In this document: one piece after another, positions 54,215 to 63,540 of the stretch | Position numbering within the stretch: position 1 is the stretch's first letter | Layout of the letters: each line of letters opens with the position of its first letter | DNA from: Ignavibacteria bacterium | Lineage (GTDB): Bacteria; Bacteroidota; Ignavibacteria; Tepidaquicellales; OLB5 | DNA length: 64,000 nt | Direction of reading: 5' to 3' | Assembly: GCA_030835025.1 (NCBI GenBank) | Contig: JAUQWS010000024.1 | Span: 34,241 to 98,240, forward strand | Notes under the pieces: model-generated | The model's database searches: none | Seen by the model: the letters and a program-made list of their open reading frames with translations, nothing else | What the model was told of the DNA's origin: nothing | Position numbers and translations under genes: made by a program

Positions 54215-56044
54215 ATGCTGAAATCGATACCGCTTCTTGTACTATTCATACTGATCCCGCTTAGGGTAATATCTCAAGTCGGCTGGTATACTCAGCCAAG
54301 CGGAACTGGCAACAATTTGAATGGTGTATATTTTGCAGATAACAACACCGGCATAGTTGCTGGCCAGTCCGGCACGATCTTAAGAACAACAAACGGCGGT
54401 ACTAACTGGTATTCCATTCCAAGCGGTACAGGTGTACATCTTTTCGGAGTATTTTTTATTAACTCGCCGACCGGTTGGGTAGTTGGTGATGTAGGTTACA
54501 TCATGAAGACGACCAATGGCGGTCTGAATTGGACATCTCAATCAAGCGGAGTTGGATATCAGCTTCGCTCCGTAAGTTTCAGGAATGCGCTGACAGGCTA
54601 TGTGGCAGGATGGTATGGTACATTTTTAAGAACTACAAACGGCGGAACAACATGGGTTTCTTTTAGTACAGGAATAACCACAAACCTTAACTGTGTTTCA
54701 TTCATGGATGCCAATATCGGATTTGCAGCCGGTCAGTTCGGCAAAGTTATAAGAACAACAAACGGCGGCGTAAACTGGGTCGAGATCTCAAGTGGAACAT
54801 CTGCTCAAATTGAACAGGTAGTTTTCACAGGTCCTAACCAGGCAACGATCCTGGGCGAAAGCGGTATTATCCGTAAGACAACCAATCTTGGTGCAAACTG
54901 GGTAACTCAATCCAGCGGCACAGGAAATTGGCTCAACGGAATGAATGTGAAGCAGAATAATTTCTTTATAATAGTAGGTGATTACGGAACTATAAGGAAG
55001 ACATCAAACGGGGGAACGAACTGGTATCAGCAGGCAAGCAATACAGGGAATTTATTGAAGGCAGTATCTTTTATTGATACGAACACCGGGTGGGCAGTTG
55101 GAATTAATGGCACAATTATCAAAACAACCACAGGGGGATGGGTCCTGCCCGGTACGCCTTCACTTACGTCTCCTGCCAATGGTACTACCTGCTTTTCTAT
55201 GACGGGAACATTGAATTGGAATGATATCTTCCCGCCGATAACGAATTTCAGGATTCAGGTTTCAACAGGCAACACTTTTACAACGAATATCATCGACCAG
55301 TCCGGAATTGGGGTATCAGAATATGTTTTGAGCAATCAGCTGGCATATAACACACTTTATTACTGGCGAGTGAGAGCAACTAACCAGGTAGGTGATGGTC
55401 CGTGGTCCAGTATAAGGGATTTCAGGACTACTACGCCGATGCCGCAGGTGCCCGGTCTGATCTCTCCTGCTGACAATGCGGCGACCAATCAAACTCCCCA
55501 GTTGAGATGGGATACAATAACCACAGCAAGCTCATACAGGTGCCGGATTGCTACTGATACCGGCTTCACTAACCTTGTGCTTGATTCAAACGGAATAGTG
55601 AACAGGTATCTTAATGTTCCCGCAGGCAGGCTGCAGGTTAATACAAGGTATTACTGGAAAGTTTATGCCGGGAATTCATGTAACACAAGTGCTTACTCCC
55701 TCAGGAGGAGTTTCATTACCAGCCTTACAGGCGTAATTCAAAACAGCACAGAAATTCCTGCCGTGTATGAACTCTATGCTAATTATCCGAATCCATTCAA
55801 TCCGATGACAATCATAGATTTTGATCTGCCCGAGGACTCAAGAGTAATGATAACGATTTACAATGCAATAGGAGAACAGGTAAACACACCTGTGAACACA
55901 GAACTTTCTGCAGGAAGATACTCTGTTGACTGGGATGGGGCAAATACAGCAAGCGGATTATACTTCTACAGGATAGAAGCCCTCAGCAATACGGCGTCGG
56001 GAAAGAGTTTCGTGAAAACGAGAAAAATGCTTTTAATAAAATAA
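54215..56044 (+). CDS. T9SS-exported protein with Ycf48-like repeats and fibronectin III-like domains
   Basis: 609 aa. Signal peptide at residues 1-20. Six or seven repeats of about 42 residues follow to about 305, each ending near T-T-N-G-G-x-x-W (RTTNGGTNW, KTTNGGLNW, RTTNGGTTW, RTTNGGVNW); this is the Ycf48/BNR-like β-propeller. Two fibronectin III-like domains lie at about 310-500 (NTLYYWRVRATNQVGDGPW, NTRYYWKVYAGNSC). The T9SS tail has NYPNPFNPMTII and ends TRKMLLIK. In secreted bacterial proteins these repeats usually serve binding or adhesion. No photosystem role is implied. The next gene is 40 nt downstream. Confidence 0.92.
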   Translation: MLKSIPLLVLFILIPLRVISQVGWYTQPSGTGNNLNGVYFADNNTGIVAGQSGTILRTTNGGTNWYSIPSGTGVHLFGVFFINSPTGWVVGDVGYIMKTTNGGLNWTSQSSGVGYQLRSVSFRNALTGYVAGWYGTFLRTTNGGTTWVSFSTGITTNLNCVSFMDANIGFAAGQFGKVIRTTNGGVNWVEISSGTSAQIEQVVFTGPNQATILGESGIIRKTTNLGANWVTQSSGTGNWLNGMNVKQNNFFIIVGDYGTIRKTSNGGTNWYQQASNTGNLLKAVSFIDTNTGWAVGINGTIIKTTTGGWVLPGTPSLTSPANGTTCFSMTGTLNWNDIFPPITNFRIQVSTGNTFTTNIIDQSGIGVSEYVLSNQLAYNTLYYWRVRATNQVGDGPWSSIRDFRTTTPMPQVPGLISPADNAATNQTPQLRWDTITTASSYRCRIATDTGFTNLVLDSNGIVNRYLNVPAGRLQVNTRYYWKVYAGNSCNTSAYSLRRSFITSLTGVIQNSTEIPAVYELYANYPNPFNPMTIIDFDLPEDSRVMITIYNAIGEQVNTPVNTELSAGRYSVDWDGANTASGLYFYRIEALSNTASGKSFVKTRKMLLIK

Positions 56045-56084
56045 GCTATATTCATTAAATCATAATGAAAAAGGGGGAAGTAAA

Positions 56085-57767
56085 ATGAAAAAGAGAATAT
56101 TATTTTCGGCACTGCTGATGCTGATAATTTCGTCTGTTTCATTTGGAGAAGTTGTTTCAAGGGTTATGACATACAATGGTCCGGGCGGTCAGGTTGATAA
56201 ATGCACGGGAATAGTCCAGGATAACCTGGGGCGAGTTTACGCCACGGGTGTCAGCTGGGGCGGCACTAACACTAAGGAGGATTTTGCTACTATCAAGTTT
56301 GGTGAAGATGGCGACTTCCTTTGGGTTTCAAGATATGACGGACCTGGACATAATCTGGATTATGCATCAGCAATTGCGATAGATAATCTAGGGAATGTTT
56401 ATGTAACAGGTTGGAGCAGGTCCGGAAGCTCACTTGGAACTGAAGACTATGTTACAATAAAGTACAATACAAATGGCCAGCAGGTTTGGGTAAGAAGGTA
56501 TGATGGCGCTGTTGGAAATGACTGCTACTATTATGATTATGCCAGAGCAATTTTGGTTGATGCTCAGGGAAATGTATATGTAACCGGACAGAGCTGGGGA
56601 AATGATTGCTTGAGAGATGATTACCTGACTTTAAAGTACAACTCAAGCGGTGCATTGCAGTGGGCAAAAAGATACAACGGTCCATCCAGCAAAGAGGATA
56701 TTGCATATTCACTTTCGATGGATGGTTCGGGGAATGTTTACGTAACCGGAACCAGCTATATGAATAACAAGGGCTATGATATGCTGACTGTTAAGTATAA
56801 CGGCGCAGGTACTCAGCTGTGGACAGCAAGATATGATGGTCCTGTATCATCAAATGACGGCGCTTCTGAAGTGAAAGCAGACCTATCGGGCAATGTTTAT
56901 ATCACGGGCTACAGTTATGGCGGGACAATGAAGCTTGATTATGCAACTATCAAATACAACACTTCCGGTACACAGCAATGGATAAAAAGATTCAACGGAG
57001 AGGCAAATGATACCGACTGTGCAACATCTATTGACCTGGATATTTACAACAATGTATACGTAACGGGGTACAGCAAAAGCCTGCCAACAGGAACGTCACC
57101 CGGAAAATATGATTACTACACTTTGAAATATGCAAATGGCGATGGAGCGGTCATGTGGCAGAACAAGTATGATGCAGGTTCAACAGATAAAGCCTGGGAT
57201 ATAAGAGTTGTGAGCAAAAGCTGCGCTATAAGCGGTCCGCAGGGAGATATTCCCTGCTGGGACATTGATGTTTATGTAACCGGCGAAAGCATCGGGACGG
57301 GTACGTCGAATGATTTTGTGACAATCCGTTATACAGAATTTGGAATAACCAAGTGGACAAACCGTTTCAACGGTCCGGCAAACGGAAGTGATGCAGCATA
57401 CAGTGTTTCTTCAAATAATGGTTATCCGATAATTTATGCTGCAGGTTCTTTCGGGAATGATTACGGAATAATCGGCATAACTGAAGTTCGTCTGCGGGAT
57501 AACAACATCAGCGGGATCTCCAATAGTTATCCAAATCCTTTCAATCCTGAAACGAATATCAGTTTCATGGTTGCAAAGGAATCAAATGTTCAGATCGTTA
57601 TTTATGATCTGCTTGGCAGAACGGTTGCAACTCTTCTGGATAAAAAGATGGGAGAGGGACTGCATGAGGTTACGTGGAATGCATCAGAGCATAACAGCGG
57701 CGTGTATTTCTACAGGATAAAGACTGATTATGCATCGGAAACGAAAAAACTGATCTTAGTAAAGTAG
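56085..57767 (+). CDS. T9SS-exported SBBP-repeat β-propeller protein
   Basis: 560 aa. Signal peptide at residues 1-21. About seven SBBP-type repeats follow (PF06739 pattern: D-x-x-G-N-V-Y-V-T-G then D-(Y/F)-x-T-(I/L)-K-Y), for example DNLGNVYVTGWS, DAQGNVYVTGQS and DGSGNVYVTGTS. They fill residues 35-460 and imply a β-propeller. The T9SS tail has SYPNPFNPETNI and ends TKKLILVK. An AAAGGGGGAAG ribosome site precedes the ATG. It is probably co-transcribed with the preceding T9SS gene; a terminator follows. Confidence 0.92.
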   Translation: MKKRILFSALLMLIISSVSFGEVVSRVMTYNGPGGQVDKCTGIVQDNLGRVYATGVSWGGTNTKEDFATIKFGEDGDFLWVSRYDGPGHNLDYASAIAIDNLGNVYVTGWSRSGSSLGTEDYVTIKYNTNGQQVWVRRYDGAVGNDCYYYDYARAILVDAQGNVYVTGQSWGNDCLRDDYLTLKYNSSGALQWAKRYNGPSSKEDIAYSLSMDGSGNVYVTGTSYMNNKGYDMLTVKYNGAGTQLWTARYDGPVSSNDGASEVKADLSGNVYITGYSYGGTMKLDYATIKYNTSGTQQWIKRFNGEANDTDCATSIDLDIYNNVYVTGYSKSLPTGTSPGKYDYYTLKYANGDGAVMWQNKYDAGSTDKAWDIRVVSKSCAISGPQGDIPCWDIDVYVTGESIGTGTSNDFVTIRYTEFGITKWTNRFNGPANGSDAAYSVSSNNGYPIIYAAGSFGNDYGIIGITEVRLRDNNISGISNSYPNPFNPETNISFMVAKESNVQIVIYDLLGRTVATLLDKKMGEGLHEVTWNASEHNSGVYFYRIKTDYASETKKLILVK

Positions 57768-57832
57768 ATGTTTTAACATTGAATACCTCCGATTGAATTT
57801 TCCCCAACGGTAGAGGGGAAAGCTCTTCGAAT

Positions 57833-57868
57833 AGGCGCCTCAGGGTTAAGGGGCGCCTTTGTTTTTTA
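57833..57868 (+). terminator. Terminator after the SBBP-repeat gene
   Basis: AGGCGCC (57833-57839) pairs with GGCGCCT (57852-57858), with a 12-nt loop and TTGTTTTTT after it. Confidence 0.85.
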
Positions 57869-57906
57869 TACCAATCTAAAGACTACAAAAGTTAATTAAT
57901 TTTTGT

Positions 57907-57914
57907 TATATTTG
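57907..57914 (+). promoter_or_regulatory. -7 element before the yceD operon
   Basis: TATATTTG matches the -7 consensus perfectly, but no TTG lies 20 nt upstream. It sits 51 nt before the ATG at 57965. Confidence 0.35.
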
Positions 57915-57964
57915 TTAAATTTTCAACAAAAAGAGCGTTATTTCTCATATTTTTAGCCCGCAAA

Positions 57965-58447
57965 ATGGCAATTAAGATAAATATTGGGTCGCTTAACGAT
58001 GGCGGCCAGATGCTGGAGCTAGAAACTGATGCAAAAGAGCTTGGTATTGATGATGGTGTGCTTAAAGGGCAAATTGAGCTGAAGCTTGAGCTCTTTAAGA
58101 CAGTACATCAGCTGGATGTTAAAGTCAGCATATCAGGTGAGCTTAAACTTGTATGCGATAGGTGCCTGGAGGATTTCAGCAAAGGCTTTCAGACACAGTT
58201 TGAACTTGTTTATGTTCAGAAGGCCGCAAGAGAAGAAGAGATCAATGAGGATTACATACGGACATACAGCCCTCATATGAAATCGGTTGATATTACTGAA
58301 GATATAAAAGAATCAATAATCCTTGCTATACCGATGAAGAAACTGCCGTCGGAAAATCCGGATGGTTCTTGCTCCTGGTGCGGCAAAACGAAAGATTACT
58401 GGAGCAGTATCATTATCGATGAGGAAGAACTTGAGGATAGGGATTAG
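57965..58447 (+). CDS. yceD: DUF177 (YceD) protein
   Basis: 160 aa. Conserved DUF177 blocks: LVCDRCLEDFSKGFQTQFELVY near residue 62 (read in pieces), DITEDIKESIILAIPMKKL near 110, and CSWCGK near 137. YceD is known from 23S rRNA accumulation in bacteria and plants and is nearly always next to rpmF, as here. The CxxC pairs at 64-67-like and 137-140-like positions may bind zinc. It begins the yceD-rpmF-plsX-fabH operon. Confidence 0.93.
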   Translation: MAIKINIGSLNDGGQMLELETDAKELGIDDGVLKGQIELKLELFKTVHQLDVKVSISGELKLVCDRCLEDFSKGFQTQFELVYVQKAAREEEINEDYIRTYSPHMKSVDITEDIKESIILAIPMKKLPSENPDGSCSWCGKTKDYWSSIIIDEEELEDRD

Positions 58448-58513
58448 GTCCCTTAAAAGCCGATCAGATTTTTGAAGATAAAAGAATAAGAAAAATAATT
58501 TAGAGGAAACAAA

Positions 58514-58693
58514 GTGCCAAATCCAAAACGCAAACACTCAAAAACCCGCGGAAGAAAAAGAAGAACACATTACAAAGCAACCGTGCCTAACACTATGTCT
58601 TGCCCTAACTGCGGCGAAACAAAGCTTATGCACAGAGTCTGCCCCAGCTGCGGATTCTATGACGGCCGTTCAATAGTCATTCCCAGGAAATAA
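58514..58693 (+). CDS. rpmF: 50S ribosomal protein L32
   Basis: 59 aa from GTG 58514, with GAGG upstream. The product reads [17 protein letters not shown] at the N-terminus and carries CPNCG and CPSCG zinc-binding pairs, as in zinc-containing L32. Length is normal. The position between yceD and plsX is the conserved arrangement in most bacteria. The gene lies 66 nt after yceD and 14 nt before plsX. Confidence 0.97.
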   Translation: MPNPKRKHSKTRGRKRRTHYKATVPNTMSCPNCGETKLMHRVCPSCGFYDGRSIVIPRK

Positions 58694-58707
58694 TTAACCC
58701 AAATACA

Positions 58708-59748
58708 TTGAGCCAAGGGACTAAGGATACGATCACTATATCCCTGGATGCTATGGGTGGTGATAATGCTCCGGCTAGTGAAGTTGCAGGTGCTGTAGAA
58801 ACTGTTCTCTCACATGACGGCATCAATGTTATTTTAGTTGGAGACGAAGGGAAAATTTCCGGCGAGCTTAAGAAGTTTTCCTTTGATAATTCCCGTATCA
58901 GGATACATCATGCCCCTGACGTTATTGAAATGCATGAAAGTCCTGCCGATGCAATAAGAAAGAAACCCAATTCATCTCTTGTAGTGGGCCTGAAGCTTTG
59001 CCGCTCAGGCGAATCAAACGGTTACATTAGTGCCGGCAATACCGGTGCTGTGATGGCTGCATCTTTATTTACTCTTGGCAGAATTGCAAACATATCGCGC
59101 CCTACTATCGGCTCTAGATTTCCCACTGAAAAAGGCATAACAATAGTATTTGACGTTGGAGCAAATGTAGACTGCAAGCCTGTGAACCTGCTTGAGTTTG
59201 CTGTAATGGGTTCGGTATATGCAGACCACATTTACGGTATAGATGATCCAACCATCGGTCTGCTAAGCGTAGGAGAAGAGAAATCAAAAGGGGATACATT
59301 AACGGTAGAGGCACACGAGCTGCTTGAAAAAAGCGGACTGAACTTTGTTGGGAATGTTGAAGGACGCGATATCCTGAAAGGCAGCATACATGTAATTGTT
59401 TGCGATGGCTTTGTGGGAAATGTAGTTTTGAAGTTTGCTGAAGGTGTGCTTGGAATTCTCAAGTCCAAATTTAAAGATTATGCAGAACAGGGGATAACCC
59501 GGAAGATCAAAGCCGGTATGGCTTACGGCACTTTGAAAACTGTTCTGAAGGATTTTGATTATCAGGAGTACGGCGGCGTTCCGCTGCTTGGAGTTAACGG
59601 TGTATCGATAATCGGGCACGGAAGGTCATCACCAAAGGCTATTGTGAATATGATATTAAGGGCAGAACAAACGGCAAGGGCAAAGATCAATGATATTATA
59701 GCAGCAAAAATAAAAAACATTAAGGAATTTGTTCCCGGAACATTATAG
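58708..59748 (+). CDS. plsX: Phosphate acyltransferase PlsX
   Basis: 346 aa from TTG 58708. ISLDAMGGDNAP at about residues 10-21, GNTGAVMAAS near 112, PTIGSRFPTEKGITIVFDVGANVDCKP (read in pieces) and VCDGFVGNVVLK near 232 are PlsX signature blocks. It makes acyl-phosphate from acyl-ACP for phospholipid synthesis with PlsY. Start choice follows the family N-terminus. fabH starts 12 nt later. Confidence 0.97.
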   Translation: MSQGTKDTITISLDAMGGDNAPASEVAGAVETVLSHDGINVILVGDEGKISGELKKFSFDNSRIRIHHAPDVIEMHESPADAIRKKPNSSLVVGLKLCRSGESNGYISAGNTGAVMAASLFTLGRIANISRPTIGSRFPTEKGITIVFDVGANVDCKPVNLLEFAVMGSVYADHIYGIDDPTIGLLSVGEEKSKGDTLTVEAHELLEKSGLNFVGNVEGRDILKGSIHVIVCDGFVGNVVLKFAEGVLGILKSKFKDYAEQGITRKIKAGMAYGTLKTVLKDFDYQEYGGVPLLGVNGVSIIGHGRSSPKAIVNMILRAEQTARAKINDIIAAKIKNIKEFVPGTL

Positions 59749-59760
59749 GAAATTATTGAG

Positions 59761-60756
59761 ATGAAAAAAACGAGAGCGGCAATTACATCTGTTGGGCATT
59801 ACGTTCCTGAAAATGTATTGACCAATAAAGACCTGGAAAAGATCGTTGAAACGAACGATGAATGGATAAAAACCCGTACCGGAATCAGCGAAAGGAGGAT
59901 ATTGATAAACGGGCAGGCTACATCATTTATGGCAGAACAGGCTATTAACATGATGCTGGAGCGAAGAGGCATCAAAGCTGATGAGCTTGACCTGATATTA
60001 GTAGGTACCGTTACACCAGATATGCTTTTTCCTTCTACAGCATGCATTATTCAGGATAAGATAGGTGCTACTAAGGCTTGGGGATTTGACGTGCTTGCGG
60101 CATGCTCAGGTTTTATTTTTACGCTTGTTGCAGGTATGCAGTTCATAGAAAGCGGATTGTACAAAAAGGTTCTGGTCGTAGGTGCAGATAAAATGTCAAC
60201 CATTACGAATTATAAGGATAGAAACACCTGCATTCTGTTTGGCGATGGAGCCGGCTGTGTGCTGCTGGAGCCGTCCGATGATCCTGAATACGGAATACTC
60301 GATCACATTATGCGTGTTGACGGCAAAGGCGGAAAGTATCTGAATATGCTGGGAGGCGGAAGCCTAAATCCCCCTTCACACGATACAGTTGATAAAGACT
60401 GGCATTATGTTTATCAGGAAGGCAGGGCGGTTTATAAAGATGCTGTAAAGGGCATGGCCGATATTTCTCATGAAATAATGACGAAGAATAATCTGACATC
60501 TGAAGACATTTCGTACCTTGTGCCGCATCAGGCGAATATGAGAATTCTGACCGCCTGCGCCGACAGGATGGGACTTTCGCATGATAAAGTAATGGTGAAT
60601 ATTCACAAATATGGCAATACAACAGCAGCAACTATTCCGCTATGCTTAAGCGAGTATTGGGCTGAGGGCAAGATCAAAAAGGGTGATAACCTTGTACTTG
60701 CAAGTTTTGGCGCTGGATACACATGGGGTTCAATATTAGTCAAGTGGGCTTATTAG
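59761..60756 (+). CDS. fabH: β-ketoacyl-ACP synthase III
   Basis: 331 aa. Catalytic triad Cys115 (LAACSGF), His256 (LVPHQANMRI) and Asn286 (HKYGNTTAAT) is complete. WIKTRTGISERR near residue 35 and GDGAGCVLLE near 161 are standard FabH blocks. It starts fatty-acid synthesis by condensing acetyl-CoA (or a branched primer) with malonyl-ACP. The usual next genes fabD, fabG and acpP are not present; the operon ends here and a 144-nt gap follows. Confidence 0.97.
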   Translation: MKKTRAAITSVGHYVPENVLTNKDLEKIVETNDEWIKTRTGISERRILINGQATSFMAEQAINMMLERRGIKADELDLILVGTVTPDMLFPSTACIIQDKIGATKAWGFDVLAACSGFIFTLVAGMQFIESGLYKKVLVVGADKMSTITNYKDRNTCILFGDGAGCVLLEPSDDPEYGILDHIMRVDGKGGKYLNMLGGGSLNPPSHDTVDKDWHYVYQEGRAVYKDAVKGMADISHEIMTKNNLTSEDISYLVPHQANMRILTACADRMGLSHDKVMVNIHKYGNTTAATIPLCLSEYWAEGKIKKGDNLVLASFGAGYTWGSILVKWAY

Positions 60757-60900
60757 GAGTGTTAGCTGGGGTAACAGGAAGACCTTGCCAAGCTAATTGA
60801 AGCGACTTAAATTTTGTGAACATTTTTTTACATCAATTTACTGTTTAGCTGTTTCATTTTCCTTAGGAGTTGATTATTTTTACAAAACCAAATAAGGAAA

Positions 60901-62946
60901 ATGAAAAGACATTCATTTGCTCTGTTTCTCTCATTTCTTCTTTGCTCAATATCAGTAACTACACAAACCCTTTCAGATGTAATTGAAATAAGGACATTTT
61001 CCAGCGAAACGGGATACGGTTTAATACCGGATTATATTCAAATTATTGATACACGTGACAATAGTAAGACCTTTATTTATCAAGAACAGGATAACACCGT
61101 ATCTGCTGAACTTCCTAACGGCTCCTATTTGCTTTCGCTTTCTAAGAACGGCTATAAGTCCTGTCAAACGAGCTTTGCACTAAGCGGCAGCAGTATCAAA
61201 TACGATATCTTCCTTGATCCGGTACAAACCGATCCGTTGCTTTCTGCCGCCAGGATCAAAAGCCTGTTGAATTCTAATTCCTGCCTGCTGTTAGGATATG
61301 TAGTAGATGACGAAACCGGCGAAGGGCTTGCTTCGGTTGATCTGCTTGATGGCTCAAACAAAGTGCTGGCGAGGACCAATTCACGGGGATATTTTGAATG
61401 TCTCGTTCCGGCAAGCTGCGATCTAAGGACATTCTTTAACCTGCAATTCTCTAAGCTGCCTTTTGAAACAGAAGAATACAGGAACTTCGAAGTGTTTCCT
61501 AATACCGATTATGCGTTTAGAGTCAGGCTCAAAAAGAAGGCTGTAGTTAAACCCATGGACCACATGCCGCTCCTTAGTGAACCATGCGTTGACTGCGGTA
61601 ACCAGCAGTCTGTTACAGATGCTGCCGTTACCGGATTTGTGCTTCCGCTCAATATCAGGGTCGGAAGAAACTGCACCGGCACGAACTGTACTTATGCAGA
61701 GGTATACTCGCTTGAGACTTACTGCAAATATGTGCTTCCGGCGGAAATTTATGCTTGCTGGGGTAATTTAAGCGGTGGAATGAATTCCCTGCAGGCCTGC
61801 GCTGTGGCCGTGAGGAGCTATGGAATGTATTATGTTTATAATCCCATAAACGCGGGATTATATGATATATGTGATAATACTTACTGCCAGTATATGGGAA
61901 GCGTGACATCAACAAACACCAGCAATGCCGTTGATAATACGGCAGGATACATACTCATTAATTCGTCCGGAGTTGTGCGTTCGGAGTATTCCGCAGAAAA
62001 TAATAATAAAGGGTGCGGCAACGGCTATTCCGGTACCGGTTCAACATGGCCCTGCATTTATGACCCTGTATGCACAAATTTTGCCTCTAACGGGCACGGC
62101 AGGGGGTTATGCCAATGGGGAACAGTAAGATGGGCTACAGGCAGGATAATAACTACATCAAGTCCATGCAGTCAGGGGAATGCTCATTCTTTCGGTACAA
62201 AGACCTGGCTGGAGATACTGAATCATTATTACAGTGTTTCACCAAATAACTGGACTGTAACCATGGGGACGAAAGCAGTAATAAATACTTCAAATTCAGT
62301 ACCTGCTAATACAAATCCATGCGCTCAGATAACAATCTCGAACAGTGTGAATTCAAATAATACGGTGAGCCTGATGCTGGGTGCTTCAATTGCGCCGGCA
62401 GGCAGCGGAAACTGGATCTCTGATCCCGCACGGGATGTTAAACTGACTTTCAGCCAGGGAACGGCAAACTATAACAGGAACTTTGTTATTCCGTGTAATA
62501 CACAATCCGGGCCCTATGACCTGCTGACTGCGCTTTGGTATGATAAGAATAATAACAATTTGATTGATGGTAGTGATTTCGTGGTCAGCAGCAAGTTAAC
62601 CCCGAACGCGCTTACAATTTCACCGATTGGCATCAGTATCATAAGCACAGAGATTCCCAAAGAGTTTGCTCTTTTCAATAACATCCCGAATCCGTTTAAT
62701 CCCGTAACTAAGATAAGGTTTGATATTCCTAAATTGAGAGGAGTATCCGAGGGTCGGGGTGTGTTTACAAGAATTGTAATTTATGATCTATCAGGGAAAG
62801 TTATAGATATTGCAGTCAATAAGCGACTCACCCCGGGCAGATATGAAGTAGATTGGGATGGGACAAAATTCGCAAGTGGAGTTTATTTTTACAGGCTGGA
62901 GACTGAGATGTACGCAGAGACAAAAAAAATGATATTAGTGAAGTAA
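60901..62946 (+). CDS. T9SS-exported SpoIID/LytB-domain protein
   Basis: 681 aa. Signal peptide at residues 1-22. Two carboxypeptidase-regulatory-like β-domains at about 28-110 and 126-212 precede a SpoIID/LytB domain at about 250-420. This domain contains YVLPAEIYACW with candidate catalytic Glu282, ACAVAVRSYGMYY with Arg305, and GHGRGLCQWG at 398-407, equivalent to the family GHGVGMSQWG. SpoIID is a lytic transglycosylase acting on peptidoglycan stripped of peptides. Unusually, this one ends in a T9SS sorting domain (IPNPFNPVTKI, tail TKKMILVK), implying delivery outside the cell. At least 12 Cys occur between residues 229 and 404. Confidence 0.88.
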   Translation: MKRHSFALFLSFLLCSISVTTQTLSDVIEIRTFSSETGYGLIPDYIQIIDTRDNSKTFIYQEQDNTVSAELPNGSYLLSLSKNGYKSCQTSFALSGSSIKYDIFLDPVQTDPLLSAARIKSLLNSNSCLLLGYVVDDETGEGLASVDLLDGSNKVLARTNSRGYFECLVPASCDLRTFFNLQFSKLPFETEEYRNFEVFPNTDYAFRVRLKKKAVVKPMDHMPLLSEPCVDCGNQQSVTDAAVTGFVLPLNIRVGRNCTGTNCTYAEVYSLETYCKYVLPAEIYACWGNLSGGMNSLQACAVAVRSYGMYYVYNPINAGLYDICDNTYCQYMGSVTSTNTSNAVDNTAGYILINSSGVVRSEYSAENNNKGCGNGYSGTGSTWPCIYDPVCTNFASNGHGRGLCQWGTVRWATGRIITTSSPCSQGNAHSFGTKTWLEILNHYYSVSPNNWTVTMGTKAVINTSNSVPANTNPCAQITISNSVNSNNTVSLMLGASIAPAGSGNWISDPARDVKLTFSQGTANYNRNFVIPCNTQSGPYDLLTALWYDKNNNNLIDGSDFVVSSKLTPNALTISPIGISIISTEIPKEFALFNNIPNPFNPVTKIRFDIPKLRGVSEGRGVFTRIVIYDLSGKVIDIAVNKRLTPGRYEVDWDGTKFASGVYFYRLETEMYAETKKMILVK

Positions 62947-62981
62947 TCATAATTGAGTTCAAAAAAATAGAGGGTAATTAA

Positions 62982-63482
62982 ATGAACAAATCACGGTCTT
63001 ATAAATTCACAATGCTTTTATTAGTTTTCATTGCAGGGATAATGTTTAGTCTGACGTCGAATGTTTTTTCGCAGAAGAAATACGACGTCAAGATGTTAAT
63101 GAACGAAAAGGTATTGTTCAAAGATTGTGTTCTTGACGGGGCTAAATTGTTTGTTTCGCTTGAAGAGCTGGCACTTAAAATTGACGGTTCGGTATCAATT
63201 GTGGCACCGTATAAGCTTGGTCCGTACTTCAAATTTAGAGGGACAAAAATATCACTGATTAAAACCGGATCGGGCAGCTACGCAGAGCTTAACGTAAAGA
63301 ATACCGGAGTTCTTTCTTCTGATGTAAAAATAATAGTTTTAGGCGGAGATGTAGGACATGCTTTTATACCATTTGAAGAATTTGTATTGGCTGTTAACGG
63401 CACTTCTAAGTATGATGAAACAACAGGCATCTACGGTGTGACTGTGGGCGGATGCGGTGCATGTCTGATTGACGAACAGTGA
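62982..63482 (+). CDS. Small secreted protein of unknown function
   Basis: 166 aa, GAGGG ribosome site. N-terminal hydrophobic segment and signal peptide at about 9-30 (ends VFSQ). The mature part has two phrases similar to copper-amine-oxidase-N-like domains: LFVSLEELALKIDGSV and AFIPFEEFVLAVNGTSKYDE. It ends VGGCGACLIDEQ with two vicinal Cys. I assign no family with confidence. It follows the SpoIID-type gene by 35 nt and probably shares its transcript, so a cell-wall-related partner role is possible. A terminator follows. Confidence 0.7.
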   Translation: MNKSRSYKFTMLLLVFIAGIMFSLTSNVFSQKKYDVKMLMNEKVLFKDCVLDGAKLFVSLEELALKIDGSVSIVAPYKLGPYFKFRGTKISLIKTGSGSYAELNVKNTGVLSSDVKIIVLGGDVGHAFIPFEEFVLAVNGTSKYDETTGIYGVTVGGCGACLIDEQ

Positions 63483-63506
63483 GGGTTGAATGTGTGAAAT
63501 TATTGT

Positions 63507-63540
63507 CAGGGAACGGCCGAAACCGTTCCCTGATTTAATA
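63507..63540. terminator. Terminator between the small secreted gene and gcvH
   Basis: A perfect 10-bp stem, CAGGGAACGG (63507-63516) with CCGTTCCCTG (63523-63532), closes a 6-nt loop. The T tract is short, so termination strength is uncertain; position suits both convergent genes. Confidence 0.75.

Noticed and set aside
54215..55130. Photosynthesis role from Ycf48-like repeats
   Set aside because: The protein has a T9SS tail and fibronectin domains, and no photosystem genes are present; the repeat is a general β-propeller unit.
60757..60800. Possible terminator hairpin after fabH (TTAGCT ... AGCTAA)
   Set aside because: The stem is short and imperfect, the loop is long and no T tract follows.
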